In this document: piece by piece, positions 43,182 to 51,710 of the stretch | Numbering within the stretch: the stretch's first letter is position 1 | Layout of the letters: each line of letters begins with the position of its first letter | NCBI RefSeq assembly: GCF_900111925.1 | Contig: NZ_FOKA01000004.1 | Span: forward strand, 62,001-126,000 | Source: Cellulomonas marina | GTDB lineage: Bacteria > Actinomycetota > Actinomycetes > Actinomycetales > Cellulomonadaceae | Reading direction: 5' to 3' | DNA: 64,000 nt | Notes under the pieces: generated by a model | The model's input: the letters and a program-made list of their open reading frames with translations, nothing else | Told to the model about the DNA's origin: nothing | Database searches by the model: none | Position numbers and translations under genes: made by a program

Positions 43182-43298
43182 TCAGGCGGGGGGTCCTCGG
43201 TGCGAGGCGTGCAGTGGTCAGCGTAGACCGCGGGGGACGCCCACCCGCGGGACCTCCGTCGGGCGCGGGGGACGCGGGCGCGCGGTACCGTCCCGCCC

Positions 43299-44150
43299 AT
43301 GCGCGTCGAGGCACCCGTCCCGCTGACCGTCGCCGGGGCGCCGGCGCAGGGCCCCGAGCCCATCGAGGCGCCCCTCTCGTGGGACGGGCCCGGCGCCCCG
43401 CGCCACGTGCGCAACGTCAGCGTGCCGACGCTCACCGCCTACCTCCCCGACGCCGACGTGGCCACGGGTGCCGGGGTCGTCGTGTGCCCGGGCGGCGCCA
43501 TGCACTTCCTGTCGGTGGAGAACGAGGGCGAGTGGGTGGCGCGGCTCCTCGTCCAGCGCGGGGTCGCGGCCTTCGTCCTGCACTACCGGACGGTCCCCAC
43601 CCCGCCCGACGAGGTCGAGTGGGCGGCGCTCGCCGAGCGGTCGATGTCGGACCGCGCGTACATGCTCGACGTCGGCGAGCGTTACCGGCCCGTCGCGGCC
43701 GCGGACGGCGGGGCGGCGGTCGGCCACGTGCGCGCGCACGCCGAGCGGTACGGCGTGCGGCCGGACCGCGTGGGCATGCTCGGGTTCTCCGCGGGCGGGT
43801 TCGTCGTCGCGGCGACCACCCTGGACGCGCCCGACGAGCACCGGCCCGACTTCGTCGCGCCGGTCTACCCGGCGCTGTGGGGGCCGGCCGTCGTGCCGCA
43901 GCCCGCGCCGCCGATGTTCCTGGCCTGGGCGTCCGACGACGACCTCGGCGACGCCATCGTGGACTCGTCCCTCACCCTCTACCGGGCGTGGTGGGCGGCC
44001 GGCGGCAGCGTCGAGGCGCACGCGTACGCGACCGGCGGCCACGGGTTCGGCGCGACGCCGCGCGGCACGCGCTCGGACCGGTGGTTCGCGGACTTCTCCG
44101 CGTGGCTCGACGCGGTCGTGCTCGCGACGGCGGACGTCCGGCGCGCCTGA
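43299..44150 (+). CDS. Alpha/beta hydrolase (BD-FAE/acetyl-esterase-like)
   Basis: This soluble alpha/beta hydrolase has 283 residues and no signal peptide. The nucleophile elbow is M-L-G-F-S-A-G-G-F (Ser at about residue 165). A-W-A-S-D-D-D supplies the Asp, and T-G-G-H-G-F-G the His near the C-terminus. V-V-C-P-G-G-A-M-H-F-L-S carries an oxyanion-type GG loop. The order matches esterases that remove acetyl or other small acyl groups from sugars. Given several acyltransferases in the window, a sugar de-acetylase is possible, but this copy is not in a glycan operon. It is divergent from eno and converges on the SurA-like gene (17 bp). Confidence 0.85.
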   Translation: MRVEAPVPLTVAGAPAQGPEPIEAPLSWDGPGAPRHVRNVSVPTLTAYLPDADVATGAGVVVCPGGAMHFLSVENEGEWVARLLVQRGVAAFVLHYRTVPTPPDEVEWAALAERSMSDRAYMLDVGERYRPVAAADGGAAVGHVRAHAERYGVRPDRVGMLGFSAGGFVVAATTLDAPDEHRPDFVAPVYPALWGPAVVPQPAPPMFLAWASDDDLGDAIVDSSLTLYRAWWAAGGSVEAHAYATGGHGFGATPRGTRSDRWFADFSAWLDAVVLATADVRRA

Positions 44151-44166
44151 CGGTCGGCCCTGCGGG

Positions 44167-44718
44167 TCAGCCCGCCGCCGGGGCCGCCGCCTCGGGCGCC
44201 ACGAGCCACGGCAGGGCCGTGGGCGCGGTGACGGTGCCGCGCTCGTCGACGGCGCCGAAGCGCGGGTTGACCTCGAGGTCCTGCTCGGCGACGCGGGCGA
44301 GGAGCTCCTCCTGCGCCTCGGCACCGCCGTCCGGCAGGCCCTGCAGCGCGGTCGCGGCGGCCAGGTAGCGCCCCACGGACAGCGACGCGGGGCTCAGCTC
44401 GTCGACCGTCACGCCGGCGGAGGCGAGCGCCGCCTCCAGCGCGCTGCGCGCCTGGTCGTCCGACACCCCGACGCCGTTCTCCGCGGCGAGCTGCGTGACC
44501 ACCGGCTCCTGCACGAGCACCGCGAGGACCTGGGCGGTCGTCGCGCTGCCGAGCAGCGGCCCGATCTCCGTGATGACGTCCTGCAGGTCGGAGGTGGGGA
44601 TCTCCCGTCCGTCGACGACCGCCGCCGCCCCCGGCGCCCCGGCGCACGCGGTCAGACCCGCCGCGAGGACCAGCCCCGCCAGCGCCGTCGCCGCCGTCCT
44701 GCCCGTCCGCGTCCTCAC
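44167..44718 (-). CDS. SurA N-terminal domain-like lipoprotein
   Basis: This exported lipoprotein of 183 residues has lipobox L-T-A-C (Cys at about 25). After it comes a helical chaperone-like region, A-A-V-V-D-G-R-E-I-P-T-S-D-L, which is the SurA/PrsA N-terminal start. Further amphipathic helices complete it, and no parvulin isomerase domain follows. It may chaperone exported proteins at the membrane outer face. The GTG at 44718 follows GGAGGGACCT, a strong site; an ATG 18 codons upstream lacks one. It follows mazG by about 72 bp on the same strand, an arrangement often seen downstream of mfd-mazG in this lineage. Confidence 0.82.
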   Translation of the reverse strand: MRTRTGRTAATALAGLVLAAGLTACAGAPGAAAVVDGREIPTSDLQDVITEIGPLLGSATTAQVLAVLVQEPVVTQLAAENGVGVSDDQARSALEAALASAGVTVDELSPASLSVGRYLAAATALQGLPDGGAEAQEELLARVAEQDLEVNPRFGAVDERGTVTAPTALPWLVAPEAAAPAAG

Positions 44719-44790
44719 AGGTCCCTCCCCGTCATCGGGTCGTCCCGGCCGTCCCGTCGTGCGTCGTCGCACCCCCGGCCGCCGCTCATC

Positions 44791-45528
44791 CTAGGGTCCG
44801 GCGGGCGCCGCCTCGCGCCTCCGCAGGCCGTCCTCCCACGTCCGGGCGGCGGCCCGCAGCGCGGCCTCGGCGTCGACGCCCGTCGCCTCCGCCTCGAGGA
44901 CCAGTGCCAGCAGCCGCTCCCCCACGTCGATGCCCACGCCCGCGCCGACGGGCGTCCGGTCCGGCCCCTCGTCGAGCAGGCCGGCACGGCGGGCCCGGGA
45001 GGCGACCTTCTGCGTCCGGGCCAGCGCGCCCAGGGACCCGGGCACCCCGTCGAGCGCGGAGGCGCGCGCGGGCTTCTCGGCGCGCTTGAGGTCGTCCCAC
45101 CGCGCGAGCACGCCGTCGGCTCCGAGGCCCGGCTCGGCCGGGGAGCCGTCGGCGCCGCCGAACACGTGCGGGTGCCGCCGGACGAGCTTGTCGGCCAGGC
45201 CCTCGGCGACGTCGCCGACGTCGAAGGGGTCGTCGGGGTCCTCGGCCGCGATCCGCGCGTGGAAGAGCACCTGCAGCAGCACGTCGCCGAGCTCCTCGCG
45301 CAGCCCGGCGCGGTCGACGCCGCCCGGCCGCTCGACGGCCTCGACCACCTCGTGCGCCTCCTCGACGAGGTAGGTCAGCAGCGACGCGTGCGTCTGCTGC
45401 GCGTCCCAGGGGCAGCCGCCCGGCGAGCGCAGGCGGTCCATGACGGCCACCGCCCGGGCCAGCGCCCGCACGACGCGCGCCTCGTCGGGCAGGTCGTCCC
45501 CGGGCGCACCGCCGACCCCCACCGTCAC
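44791..45528 (-). CDS. mazG: MazG family nucleoside triphosphate pyrophosphohydrolase
   Basis: This cytoplasmic housecleaning enzyme of 245 residues hydrolyses (d)NTPs to monophosphates and pyrophosphate. The core reads R-S-P-G-G-C-P-W-D-A-Q-Q-T-H-A-S-L, then L-V-E-E-A-H-E-V-V-E-A (EExxE-type metal site) and R-E-E-L-G-D-V-L-L-Q-V-L-F-H-A (ExxD). P-H-V-F and K-R-A-E-K near residue 150 complete the MazG pattern. The C-terminal part is a shorter, divergent repeat. The GTG at 45528 overlaps the stop of mfd by 4 bp (GTGA), so it is translationally coupled to it. Confidence 0.9.
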   Translation of the reverse strand: MTVGVGGAPGDDLPDEARVVRALARAVAVMDRLRSPGGCPWDAQQTHASLLTYLVEEAHEVVEAVERPGGVDRAGLREELGDVLLQVLFHARIAAEDPDDPFDVGDVAEGLADKLVRRHPHVFGGADGSPAEPGLGADGVLARWDDLKRAEKPARASALDGVPGSLGALARTQKVASRARRAGLLDEGPDRTPVGAGVGIDVGERLLALVLEAEATGVDAEAALRAAARTWEDGLRRREAAPAGP

Positions 45529-48500
45529 CGGCGCGCCCCGGCCCCGACGCCCACCCCGGCCGCCGCGGAGACGTCCCCGCGGACCACCGCGTCGACGAAG
45601 GCGCGCGCCCACTCCAGCAGCGCCCCGCCGGACAGCGCCTTGCCGCCGATGCGGGCCGTCATCGGGAACGGCACGAGCACGGTCCGCGTGGCGGGCTTGA
45701 GCACCGCGCCGGGGAAGAGCCGCTTGAGCCGCAGCTGCGCCGACTCCGCCAGCTCCACCGGCGCGAACCGGATCATCCGGCCCTGCGCGGTGACGTCCGT
45801 CAGCCCCGCGCCGCGCACGTGGTTGCGGAACGCGGCGACGGCGAAGAGGTTCTCCACCGCCGTCGGGACCGCGCCGTACCGGTCGACGAGCTCGGCCCGC
45901 ACCTCCGCGAGCGCCGCGTCGTCGGCGGCCACCGCGATCTTGCGGTAGGCCTCCAGGCGCAGCCGCTCGTGGGCGACGTAGTCGTGCGGGATGTGCGCGT
46001 CGACGGGCAGCTCGAGCGTGACGTCCGGCAGCTCCTCGGGCTGGTCGCCGCGGAAGGACGCGACGGCCTCCCCCACCATGCGGATGTAGAGGTCGAAGCC
46101 GACGCCCTCGATGTGGCCGGACTGCTCCCCGCCGAGCAGGTTGCCCGCGCCGCGGATCTCGAGGTCCTTCATGGCGATCGCGATGCCCGCGCCGAGGTCG
46201 GTGTGGGCGGCCATCGTCTGGAGCCGGTCGTGCGCGGTCTCCGTGAGCGGGACCTCCGGCGGGTAGAGGAAGTAGGCGTAGGCCCGCTCGCGCCCGCGGC
46301 CGACGCGCCCGCGCAGCTGGTGGAGCTGGGACAGGCCCAGCCGGTCGGCACGCTCGAGGATGAGCGTGTTGGCGTTGGAGATGTCCAGACCGGTCTCGAC
46401 GATCGTCGTGCAGACGAGGACGTCGAACTTCTTCTCCCAGAAATCGGCGATGACCTGCTCGAGCCGGTGCTCGCCCATCTTGCCGTGGGCGACGGCGATG
46501 CGGGCCTCGGGGACGAGCTCCTGCAGGCGCCCGGCGGTCCGCTCGATCGACTCCACGCGGTTGTGCACGTAGAAGACCTGGCCCTCGCGCAGGAGCTCGC
46601 GCCGGATGGCCGCGCCGATCTGCTTCTCCTCGTACGGCCCGACGAAGGTGAGCACGGGGTGACGCTCCTCCGGCGGCGTGGCCAGCGTCGACATCTCGCG
46701 GATGCCCGTGACGGCCATCTCCAGGGTGCGCGGGATGGGGGTGGCGGACATCGACAGCACGTCGACGTTGGTCCGCAGCGCCTTGAGCGTCTCCTTGTGC
46801 TCGACGCCGAAGCGCTGCTCCTCGTCGATGATCACCAGGCCCAGGTCCTTGAACCGCACCCCGCCCGTGATGAGCCGGTGGGTGCCGATGACGACGTCCA
46901 CCGAGCCGTCCCGCAGCCCCTCGACGACGGCCTCGGACTCGGCGGGCGTCGAGAACCGCGACAGCGCCTTGACGGTCACCGGGAACGGCGCGTACCGCTC
47001 GGTGAACGTGTCGAGGTGCTGCTGGACGAGCAGGGTCGTCGGCACGAGGACCGCCACCTGCTTGCCGTCCTGCACGGCCTTGAACGCCGCGCGGATGGCG
47101 ATCTCCGTCTTGCCGTAGCCGACGTCGCCGCAGACGAGCCGGTCCATGGGGACCGGCTTCTCCATGTCGGCCTTGACCTCGTCGATCGTCGCGAGCTGGT
47201 CCGGCGTCTCGACGTAGGCGAACGCGTCCTCGAGCTCGCGCTGCCACGGGGTGTCGGGGCCGAAGGCGTGCCCCTCCGTCGCCATCCGCGCCGAGTACAG
47301 CCGGATGAGCTCGGCCGCGATCTCCTTGACGGCCTTGCGCGCGCGGCCCTTCGTCTTGGCCCAGTCGGCGCCGCCCATCTTGTTGAGCGTCGGCGACTCC
47401 CCGCCCACGTACTTCGTCACCTGGTCGAGCGCGTCCGACGGCACGAAGAGCCGGTCCCCGGGCTGCCCGCGCTTGCTGGAGGCGTACTCGATGACGAGGT
47501 ACTCGCGCGTCGTGGCGGTGGCGCCCGCGCCGATGGTCCGCTGCACGAGCTCGACGAACCGGCCCACGCCGTGCTGCTCGTGCACGACGAGGTCGCCGGG
47601 ACGCAGCTGCAGCGGGTCGACGACGTTGCGCCGGCGGCTCGGCATGCGGCGCATGTCCTTCGTCGTCGACCCGCCGCGACCCGTGAGGTCGGACTCGGAG
47701 AACACGGCCAGGCGCAGGCCCTCCGCGACGAACCCCGGCCCGACGAGGCCCGGCGTCACCAGGACGATGCCGCCCTCGGGCTCCGCGTCGACGGTCGGGA
47801 CCAGCCGCGCCGGCACCTCCGAGGCGTTGAGCTGCTCGACCATGCGCTGGGCGGACCCGTGGCCCTCCGTCGCGAGGACGAGCCGCCAGCCGTCGCGCTG
47901 CAGGCGGCGCACGTCGTCGACGGCCCGCTCGACCTCGCCGCGGTACCGCTCGACGTCCCGCGCGGCGACGACGTACGTGTCCACGCCGCCCACCGGCCCC
48001 GCGCCGCCGAGCGTCGTGCCGTCCTCGTCGTCGGTCTCCTCGAGCGTGAACGGGCTGAGCGTCCACCAGCCCAGGCCGCGGGCGGCGGCGCGCTCGCGCA
48101 CGTCGGCGAAGGTGAGGAACGACGCCGCGGACAGGTCCAGCGGGGTGCGGGCGCCCGCCGCGGCCGAGGTCCAGGCGGCGGCGAGGAACTCCTCCGTGGT
48201 GGCGACGAGGTCGTGGGCGCGGCGGCGCACCCGCTCGGGGTCGACGAGGACGAGCAGGGACTCGGGGTCCACGAGCTCGGTCACCGGGACCATGCCCTCG
48301 ACGAGCACCGGCGCGAGGGACTCCATGCCCTCCACGGCGATGCCCTCCGCGAGGCGGTCGAGCATGTCCGTGGCGCCAGGGAGCTGCTCGACGAGCGCGC
48401 GGGCCCGGGCGCGGACGGCGTCGGTGAGGAGGATCTCCCGGCACGGGGGCGCCCACACGTGGTCGGCGACCTCGAGGCTGCGCTGGTCGGCGACGGAGAA

Positions 48501-49172
48501 CCAGCGGATCTCCGACACCTCGTCGCCCCACAGCTCCACGCGCAGCGGGTGGTCCTCGGTCGGGGGGAACACGTCGAGGATGCCGCCGCGCACGGCGAAC
48601 TCCCCGCGTCGCTCGACCATGTCGACGCGGCTGTAGGCGGCGTCGACGAGGCGACCCGCGAGCGCGTCGAGGTCCACCGTGTCGCCCTGCCGCACCTCCA
48701 CGGGCTCGAGCTCCCCCAGCCCCGTCACGACGGGCTGCAGCAGCGCGCGCACCGGCATGACGAGCACGCGGACCGGGCCGGTGTGCGTGCCCGCGGGTCC
48801 CGGGTGCGCGAGGCGGCGGAAGACGCCCAGGCGACGGGCGACGGTGTCGCTGCGCGGGCTGAGCCGCTCGTGCGGCAGGGTCTCCCACGCGGGCAGCACC
48901 GCGACGTCGTGGTCCGGCAGGTAGCAGCGCAGGGCGGCCGCGAGCTCGTCGGCGTCGCGGCCCGTCGCGGTCACGACCGTGAGCGGCCGCCCGCCGGCCG
49001 CCCGGTCCGCCGGGGCGGCGCCGGCGCGCGCGCCCGCCATCGCGGCGAGCAGCGGCGCGCGGACGCCCGCCGGGCCGACGACGTCCGCCTGGCCGCGGGC
49101 GCGCACGTGCTCGAGCGCGGCCGTCGCGGCGCCGTCCTCCAGCAGGGCGGCGAGCAGACCGGTGAGGTTCAT
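45525..49172 (-). CDS. mfd: Transcription-repair coupling factor Mfd
   Basis: This DNA translocase of 1215 residues releases RNA polymerase stalled at DNA lesions and recruits UvrA. The order is complete: a UvrB-like N-terminal region, an RNAP-interaction domain (about 520-600, V-V-H-E-Q-H-G-V-G-R-F), and a helicase core with G-D-V-G-Y-G-K-T-E (Walker A), D-E-E-Q-R-F-G (motif II), S-A-T-P-I-P-R-T-L and motif V/VI G-R-V-G-R-G-R. A C-terminal TRCF domain follows. The length fits the family. The ATG at 49172 follows GGAGCCCCCTTC. It is the first gene of an mfd-mazG operon. Very long shadow frames run opposite it owing to GC bias and are not genes. Confidence 0.97.
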   Translation of the reverse strand: MNLTGLLAALLEDGAATAALEHVRARGQADVVGPAGVRAPLLAAMAGARAGAAPADRAAGGRPLTVVTATGRDADELAAALRCYLPDHDVAVLPAWETLPHERLSPRSDTVARRLGVFRRLAHPGPAGTHTGPVRVLVMPVRALLQPVVTGLGELEPVEVRQGDTVDLDALAGRLVDAAYSRVDMVERRGEFAVRGGILDVFPPTEDHPLRVELWGDEVSEIRWFSVADQRSLEVADHVWAPPCREILLTDAVRARARALVEQLPGATDMLDRLAEGIAVEGMESLAPVLVEGMVPVTELVDPESLLVLVDPERVRRRAHDLVATTEEFLAAAWTSAAAGARTPLDLSAASFLTFADVRERAAARGLGWWTLSPFTLEETDDEDGTTLGGAGPVGGVDTYVVAARDVERYRGEVERAVDDVRRLQRDGWRLVLATEGHGSAQRMVEQLNASEVPARLVPTVDAEPEGGIVLVTPGLVGPGFVAEGLRLAVFSESDLTGRGGSTTKDMRRMPSRRRNVVDPLQLRPGDLVVHEQHGVGRFVELVQRTIGAGATATTREYLVIEYASSKRGQPGDRLFVPSDALDQVTKYVGGESPTLNKMGGADWAKTKGRARKAVKEIAAELIRLYSARMATEGHAFGPDTPWQRELEDAFAYVETPDQLATIDEVKADMEKPVPMDRLVCGDVGYGKTEIAIRAAFKAVQDGKQVAVLVPTTLLVQQHLDTFTERYAPFPVTVKALSRFSTPAESEAVVEGLRDGSVDVVIGTHRLITGGVRFKDLGLVIIDEEQRFGVEHKETLKALRTNVDVLSMSATPIPRTLEMAVTGIREMSTLATPPEERHPVLTFVGPYEEKQIGAAIRRELLREGQVFYVHNRVESIERTAGRLQELVPEARIAVAHGKMGEHRLEQVIADFWEKKFDVLVCTTIVETGLDISNANTLILERADRLGLSQLHQLRGRVGRGRERAYAYFLYPPEVPLTETAHDRLQTMAAHTDLGAGIAIAMKDLEIRGAGNLLGGEQSGHIEGVGFDLYIRMVGEAVASFRGDQPEELPDVTLELPVDAHIPHDYVAHERLRLEAYRKIAVAADDAALAEVRAELVDRYGAVPTAVENLFAVAAFRNHVRGAGLTDVTAQGRMIRFAPVELAESAQLRLKRLFPGAVLKPATRTVLVPFPMTARIGGKALSGGALLEWARAFVDAVVRGDVSAAAGVGVGAGARR

Positions 49173-49268
49173 GAAGGGGGCTCCTGCGGGGCACGGCGGA
49201 CGTCGCGCACCGCCGCCCGGGCAGCACGCGCACCCCGCCTCGGGAGGAGGACGGGGTGGGTCCCCAGT

Positions 49269-50390
49269 CTACGGAGCGGTGTCCAGCCGGGCGCGCGCGG
49301 GGGCGGGCACGGAGGCGGGCGCGGAAGTGGGCGCGGGGTCGGGCGTGGCGTGCGGCGCGCTCCCGGGTGGCGTCACGGCCCCGGACGCCGCCAGCACCCG
49401 CCCCGCCGGCCCCGGGCCGCGCGCCGGGCGCCGCAGCGACCGCGCGACGAGCACCAGGCCCGCCAGCGTCCCGCGCACGACCGCCGAGACCGGCCGCCAG
49501 GGGCGCAGGAGCTGGCGACGTCCGCCGCGCAGCAGCACCTCGACGGCATAGGACCCCGTCGTCAGCGCCCACCGCAGACGGGTGCGCCGGGACAGGTGCT
49601 GCGTCGCGAACAGCAGACGGTTGCGGCAGTTCCAGTAGTAGTAGGTCGGGGACTTCGCGGGCGACGACGACGCGCCGCCCCGCTGCGTGCCCCCGACGGC
49701 GTGCCCGGCGCGGGCCTCGTCGAGCACGGCGACCGTGCCGCCCGCGCGGCGCACGCGCCAGCACAGGTCGACGTCCTCCCAGTAGAGGAAGTAGTCGTCG
49801 TCGTACCCGCCGACGGCCTCCCACAGGCGCCGGTGCACGACGAGGGCCGTGCCGACGAGCCAGGGCTCGGCCGGGGTGCGACCGTCGCGGACGATCGTCG
49901 CGTGGCCCGTGCGCAGGTCCAGGTCGGCGCCGGCGAACCACAGGTCCCCGTCCGCCTTGTCGATGCGCGGGCTGAGCAGCGCCATCGGGTCGGCCCGGAC
50001 CCGCCGCTCGAGGGCGTGGAGGTCCGCGGCGCCCATCCAGGCGTCGGGGTTGAGCAGCAGGAAGACGTCGTGGCCGTCCGCGGTCGCCCGGCGGACGCCC
50101 GCGTTCATGCCCGCGCCGAACCCGGGGTTGCCGTCCATCTCGAGGACCTGCCAGCCCTCGCGCGCGGCCAGGCCCCGCAGCCCGGCGCGCTCGGCGGACG
50201 TCGTCCGGTTGTCGACGACGTACACGGCGCCCGCCACCGCGGCCAGCTCGGAGCCGGCCAGGTGCTGCTCGAGCAGGCGCGAGGACGCGTAGTTGACGAC
50301 GACGACGGCGACGCCGCGGTCGCGTCCCCCGTGCGGGCGGTCCTCGTCCTCCCGGTCCCCCGGGGGGTGCACCTCGGTGCGCACGCTCAT
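49269..50390 (-). CDS. Family 2 glycosyltransferase (rhamnosyl/galactofuranosyl-type)
   Basis: This 373-residue transferase probably adds a single sugar to a surface glycan. The GT-A domain starts V-A-V-V-V-V-N-Y-A-S. V-Y-V-V-D-N-R-T-T, G-N-P-G-F-G-A-G-M-N-A-G and L-L-L-N-P-D-A-W (the DxD-like N-P-D) follow, and Y-F-L-Y-W-E-D-V-D-L-C-W-R supplies the acidic catalytic motif. This string set is typical of WbbL/GlfT-like rhamnosyl or galactofuranosyl transferases. No TM domain is evident. The Ala/Pro-rich C-terminus is low complexity. The ATG at 50390 was chosen over long upstream open frames because the domain starts there. It is divergent from the pyruvyl-transferase-like gene. Confidence 0.88.
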   Translation of the reverse strand: MSVRTEVHPPGDREDEDRPHGGRDRGVAVVVVNYASSRLLEQHLAGSELAAVAGAVYVVDNRTTSAERAGLRGLAAREGWQVLEMDGNPGFGAGMNAGVRRATADGHDVFLLLNPDAWMGAADLHALERRVRADPMALLSPRIDKADGDLWFAGADLDLRTGHATIVRDGRTPAEPWLVGTALVVHRRLWEAVGGYDDDYFLYWEDVDLCWRVRRAGGTVAVLDEARAGHAVGGTQRGGASSSPAKSPTYYYWNCRNRLLFATQHLSRRTRLRWALTTGSYAVEVLLRGGRRQLLRPWRPVSAVVRGTLAGLVLVARSLRRPARGPGPAGRVLAASGAVTPPGSAPHATPDPAPTSAPASVPAPARARLDTAP

Positions 50391-50485
50391 GGGCCGTCCC
50401 CTCTGCACGACGTCACTGCTTGGCGCCGGCGTCGGGAACATACCCGGCACAGGGGAGGGACCGGCCGCCACGTGACGGAGCCGAC

Positions 50486-50548
50486 GCGTCACCCGCCCGG
50501 CGTCACCCGTCCGTGGTGCCTCACCGGCCCGGGGGACGCCCCTAGAGT
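50486..50548 (+). promoter_or_regulatory. Direct repeats and -10 element before the pyruvyl-transferase-like gene
   Basis: GCGTCACCC occurs at 50486-50494 and again at 50500-50508, a spacing of 14 bp. TAGAGT (50543-50548), a TAGnnT -10 form, follows 34 bp later and lies 65 nt before the ATG at 50613. The repeats could be a regulator's half-sites. Confidence 0.4.
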
Positions 50549-50612
50549 CGGCGCCGTCCCCGGGTGCGCCGCCTCTCCGCGCGCCCGTCCCCGAGCAGAC
50601 GGGAACCCTGGC

Positions 50613-51695
50613 ATGCGCGTCCTCACCCTCTGGGCCGACGACCGGTCGACGAACCTGGGCGTGCGCGCGCTGGCCCACGGCACGGCGGCCCTCGTCGAGC
50701 GGGCCCTGCCCGGGGCGGAGGTCGTGCACCTCGCGTGGGGCGACGGCCCGGCGCCCGTGCCGGTCGACGACTGGCGCGCCGTGCTCAAGGGCCAGGCGAA
50801 GCCCGGCTCGGAGCTGCGGCGGTGGCTGGCGGGGTTCGACCTGGCGGTGGACACGCGCGCCGGCGACAGCTTCGCCGACATCTACGGCAGGCACCGCCTG
50901 CACACCATGAGCACGCTGGCCGAGCTCGTCACGGAGTCGGGCGTGCCGCTGGTGCTGGGGCCGCAGACCATCGGCCCGTTCCGCAGCCGTTGGTCCCGGG
51001 CGGTCGGGGCGTGGTCGCTGCGCCGGGCCGCCGTCGTCATGGCGCGCGACTCCATCAGCGCCGCGTACGCCGACGGCCTGGGCCACCCGGTCGACGTGCT
51101 CACCACCGACGTGGTGTTCGCGCTGCCGCGCCCGGTCGTCGAGCGCACGCGCGACGTGCTGCTCAACGTGTCGGGCCTGCTGTGGGCGCCGAACCCGCAC
51201 GTGGACCACGAGGCCTACCGGCGCACGGTCCTGGCGGTGGCCCGCGGCCTGCGGGCGGAGGGCCGGACGGTCGGCCTGCTGGCGCACGTCCTCGACAGCC
51301 CGCTGTCCGACAACGACGTCCCCGCCGTGCAGGCGGTGGCGGCCGAGCTGGGCGACGCCGAGGTGGTCGTGCCCACGTCGCTGGAGGACGTGCGGGAGGC
51401 CACGGCGTCGGCACGCCTCGTCGTCGGGTCCCGGATGCACGCGTGCCTCAACGCGCTGTCCACCGGCACGCCGGCCCTGCCGCTCGCGTACTCCCGCAAG
51501 TTCGACCCGCTGCTGCGCGACCTCGGGTGGCGGCACTCCGTCGACCTGCGCCAGGTGGCCGACCCTGCGCCGCTCGTCGTGCGGCTGGCGGGGACGGACC
51601 TGGGCGCGGAGGTGGAGGAGGCGCGCGAGCGCGCCGACGCCCTGCTCGAGCCGGCCGTCGCGGCGCTGGCCGGGGCGGTGCGCACCCGGGGCTGA
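50613..51695 (+). CDS. Polysaccharide pyruvyl transferase family protein
   Basis: This 360-residue cytoplasmic enzyme of the WcaK/CsaB family attaches pyruvate ketals to sugars of exopolysaccharide or wall glycans. The N-terminus W-A-D-D-R-S-T-N-L-G-V-R-A-L fits the family start (N-x-G-D/N). V-L-G-P-Q-T-I-G-P-F is the hallmark glycine loop in the middle, and the C-terminal half has V-V-G-S-R-M-H-A-C-L-N-A-L with the conserved Arg-x-His. The fold is the GT-B-like two-domain form. The ATG at 50613 starts the first beta strand directly. It is the lone + strand gene at the head of the second glycan cluster and is convergent with an acyltransferase. Confidence 0.87.
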   Translation: MRVLTLWADDRSTNLGVRALAHGTAALVERALPGAEVVHLAWGDGPAPVPVDDWRAVLKGQAKPGSELRRWLAGFDLAVDTRAGDSFADIYGRHRLHTMSTLAELVTESGVPLVLGPQTIGPFRSRWSRAVGAWSLRRAAVVMARDSISAAYADGLGHPVDVLTTDVVFALPRPVVERTRDVLLNVSGLLWAPNPHVDHEAYRRTVLAVARGLRAEGRTVGLLAHVLDSPLSDNDVPAVQAVAAELGDAEVVVPTSLEDVREATASARLVVGSRMHACLNALSTGTPALPLAYSRKFDPLLRDLGWRHSVDLRQVADPAPLVVRLAGTDLGAEVEEARERADALLEPAVAALAGAVRTRG

Positions 51696-51710
51696 GGCGG
51701 TCCGGTCGGC

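Noticed and set aside
44791-49941. A 1716-codon open frame on the minus strand
   Set aside because: Only its last 245 codons are a gene (mazG). The rest is a GC-driven shadow of mfd in another frame.
45819-51695. A 1958-codon open frame on the plus strand opposite mfd
   Set aside because: Only the final 360 codons (from 50613) form a recognisable protein; the rest is low-complexity shadow sequence.
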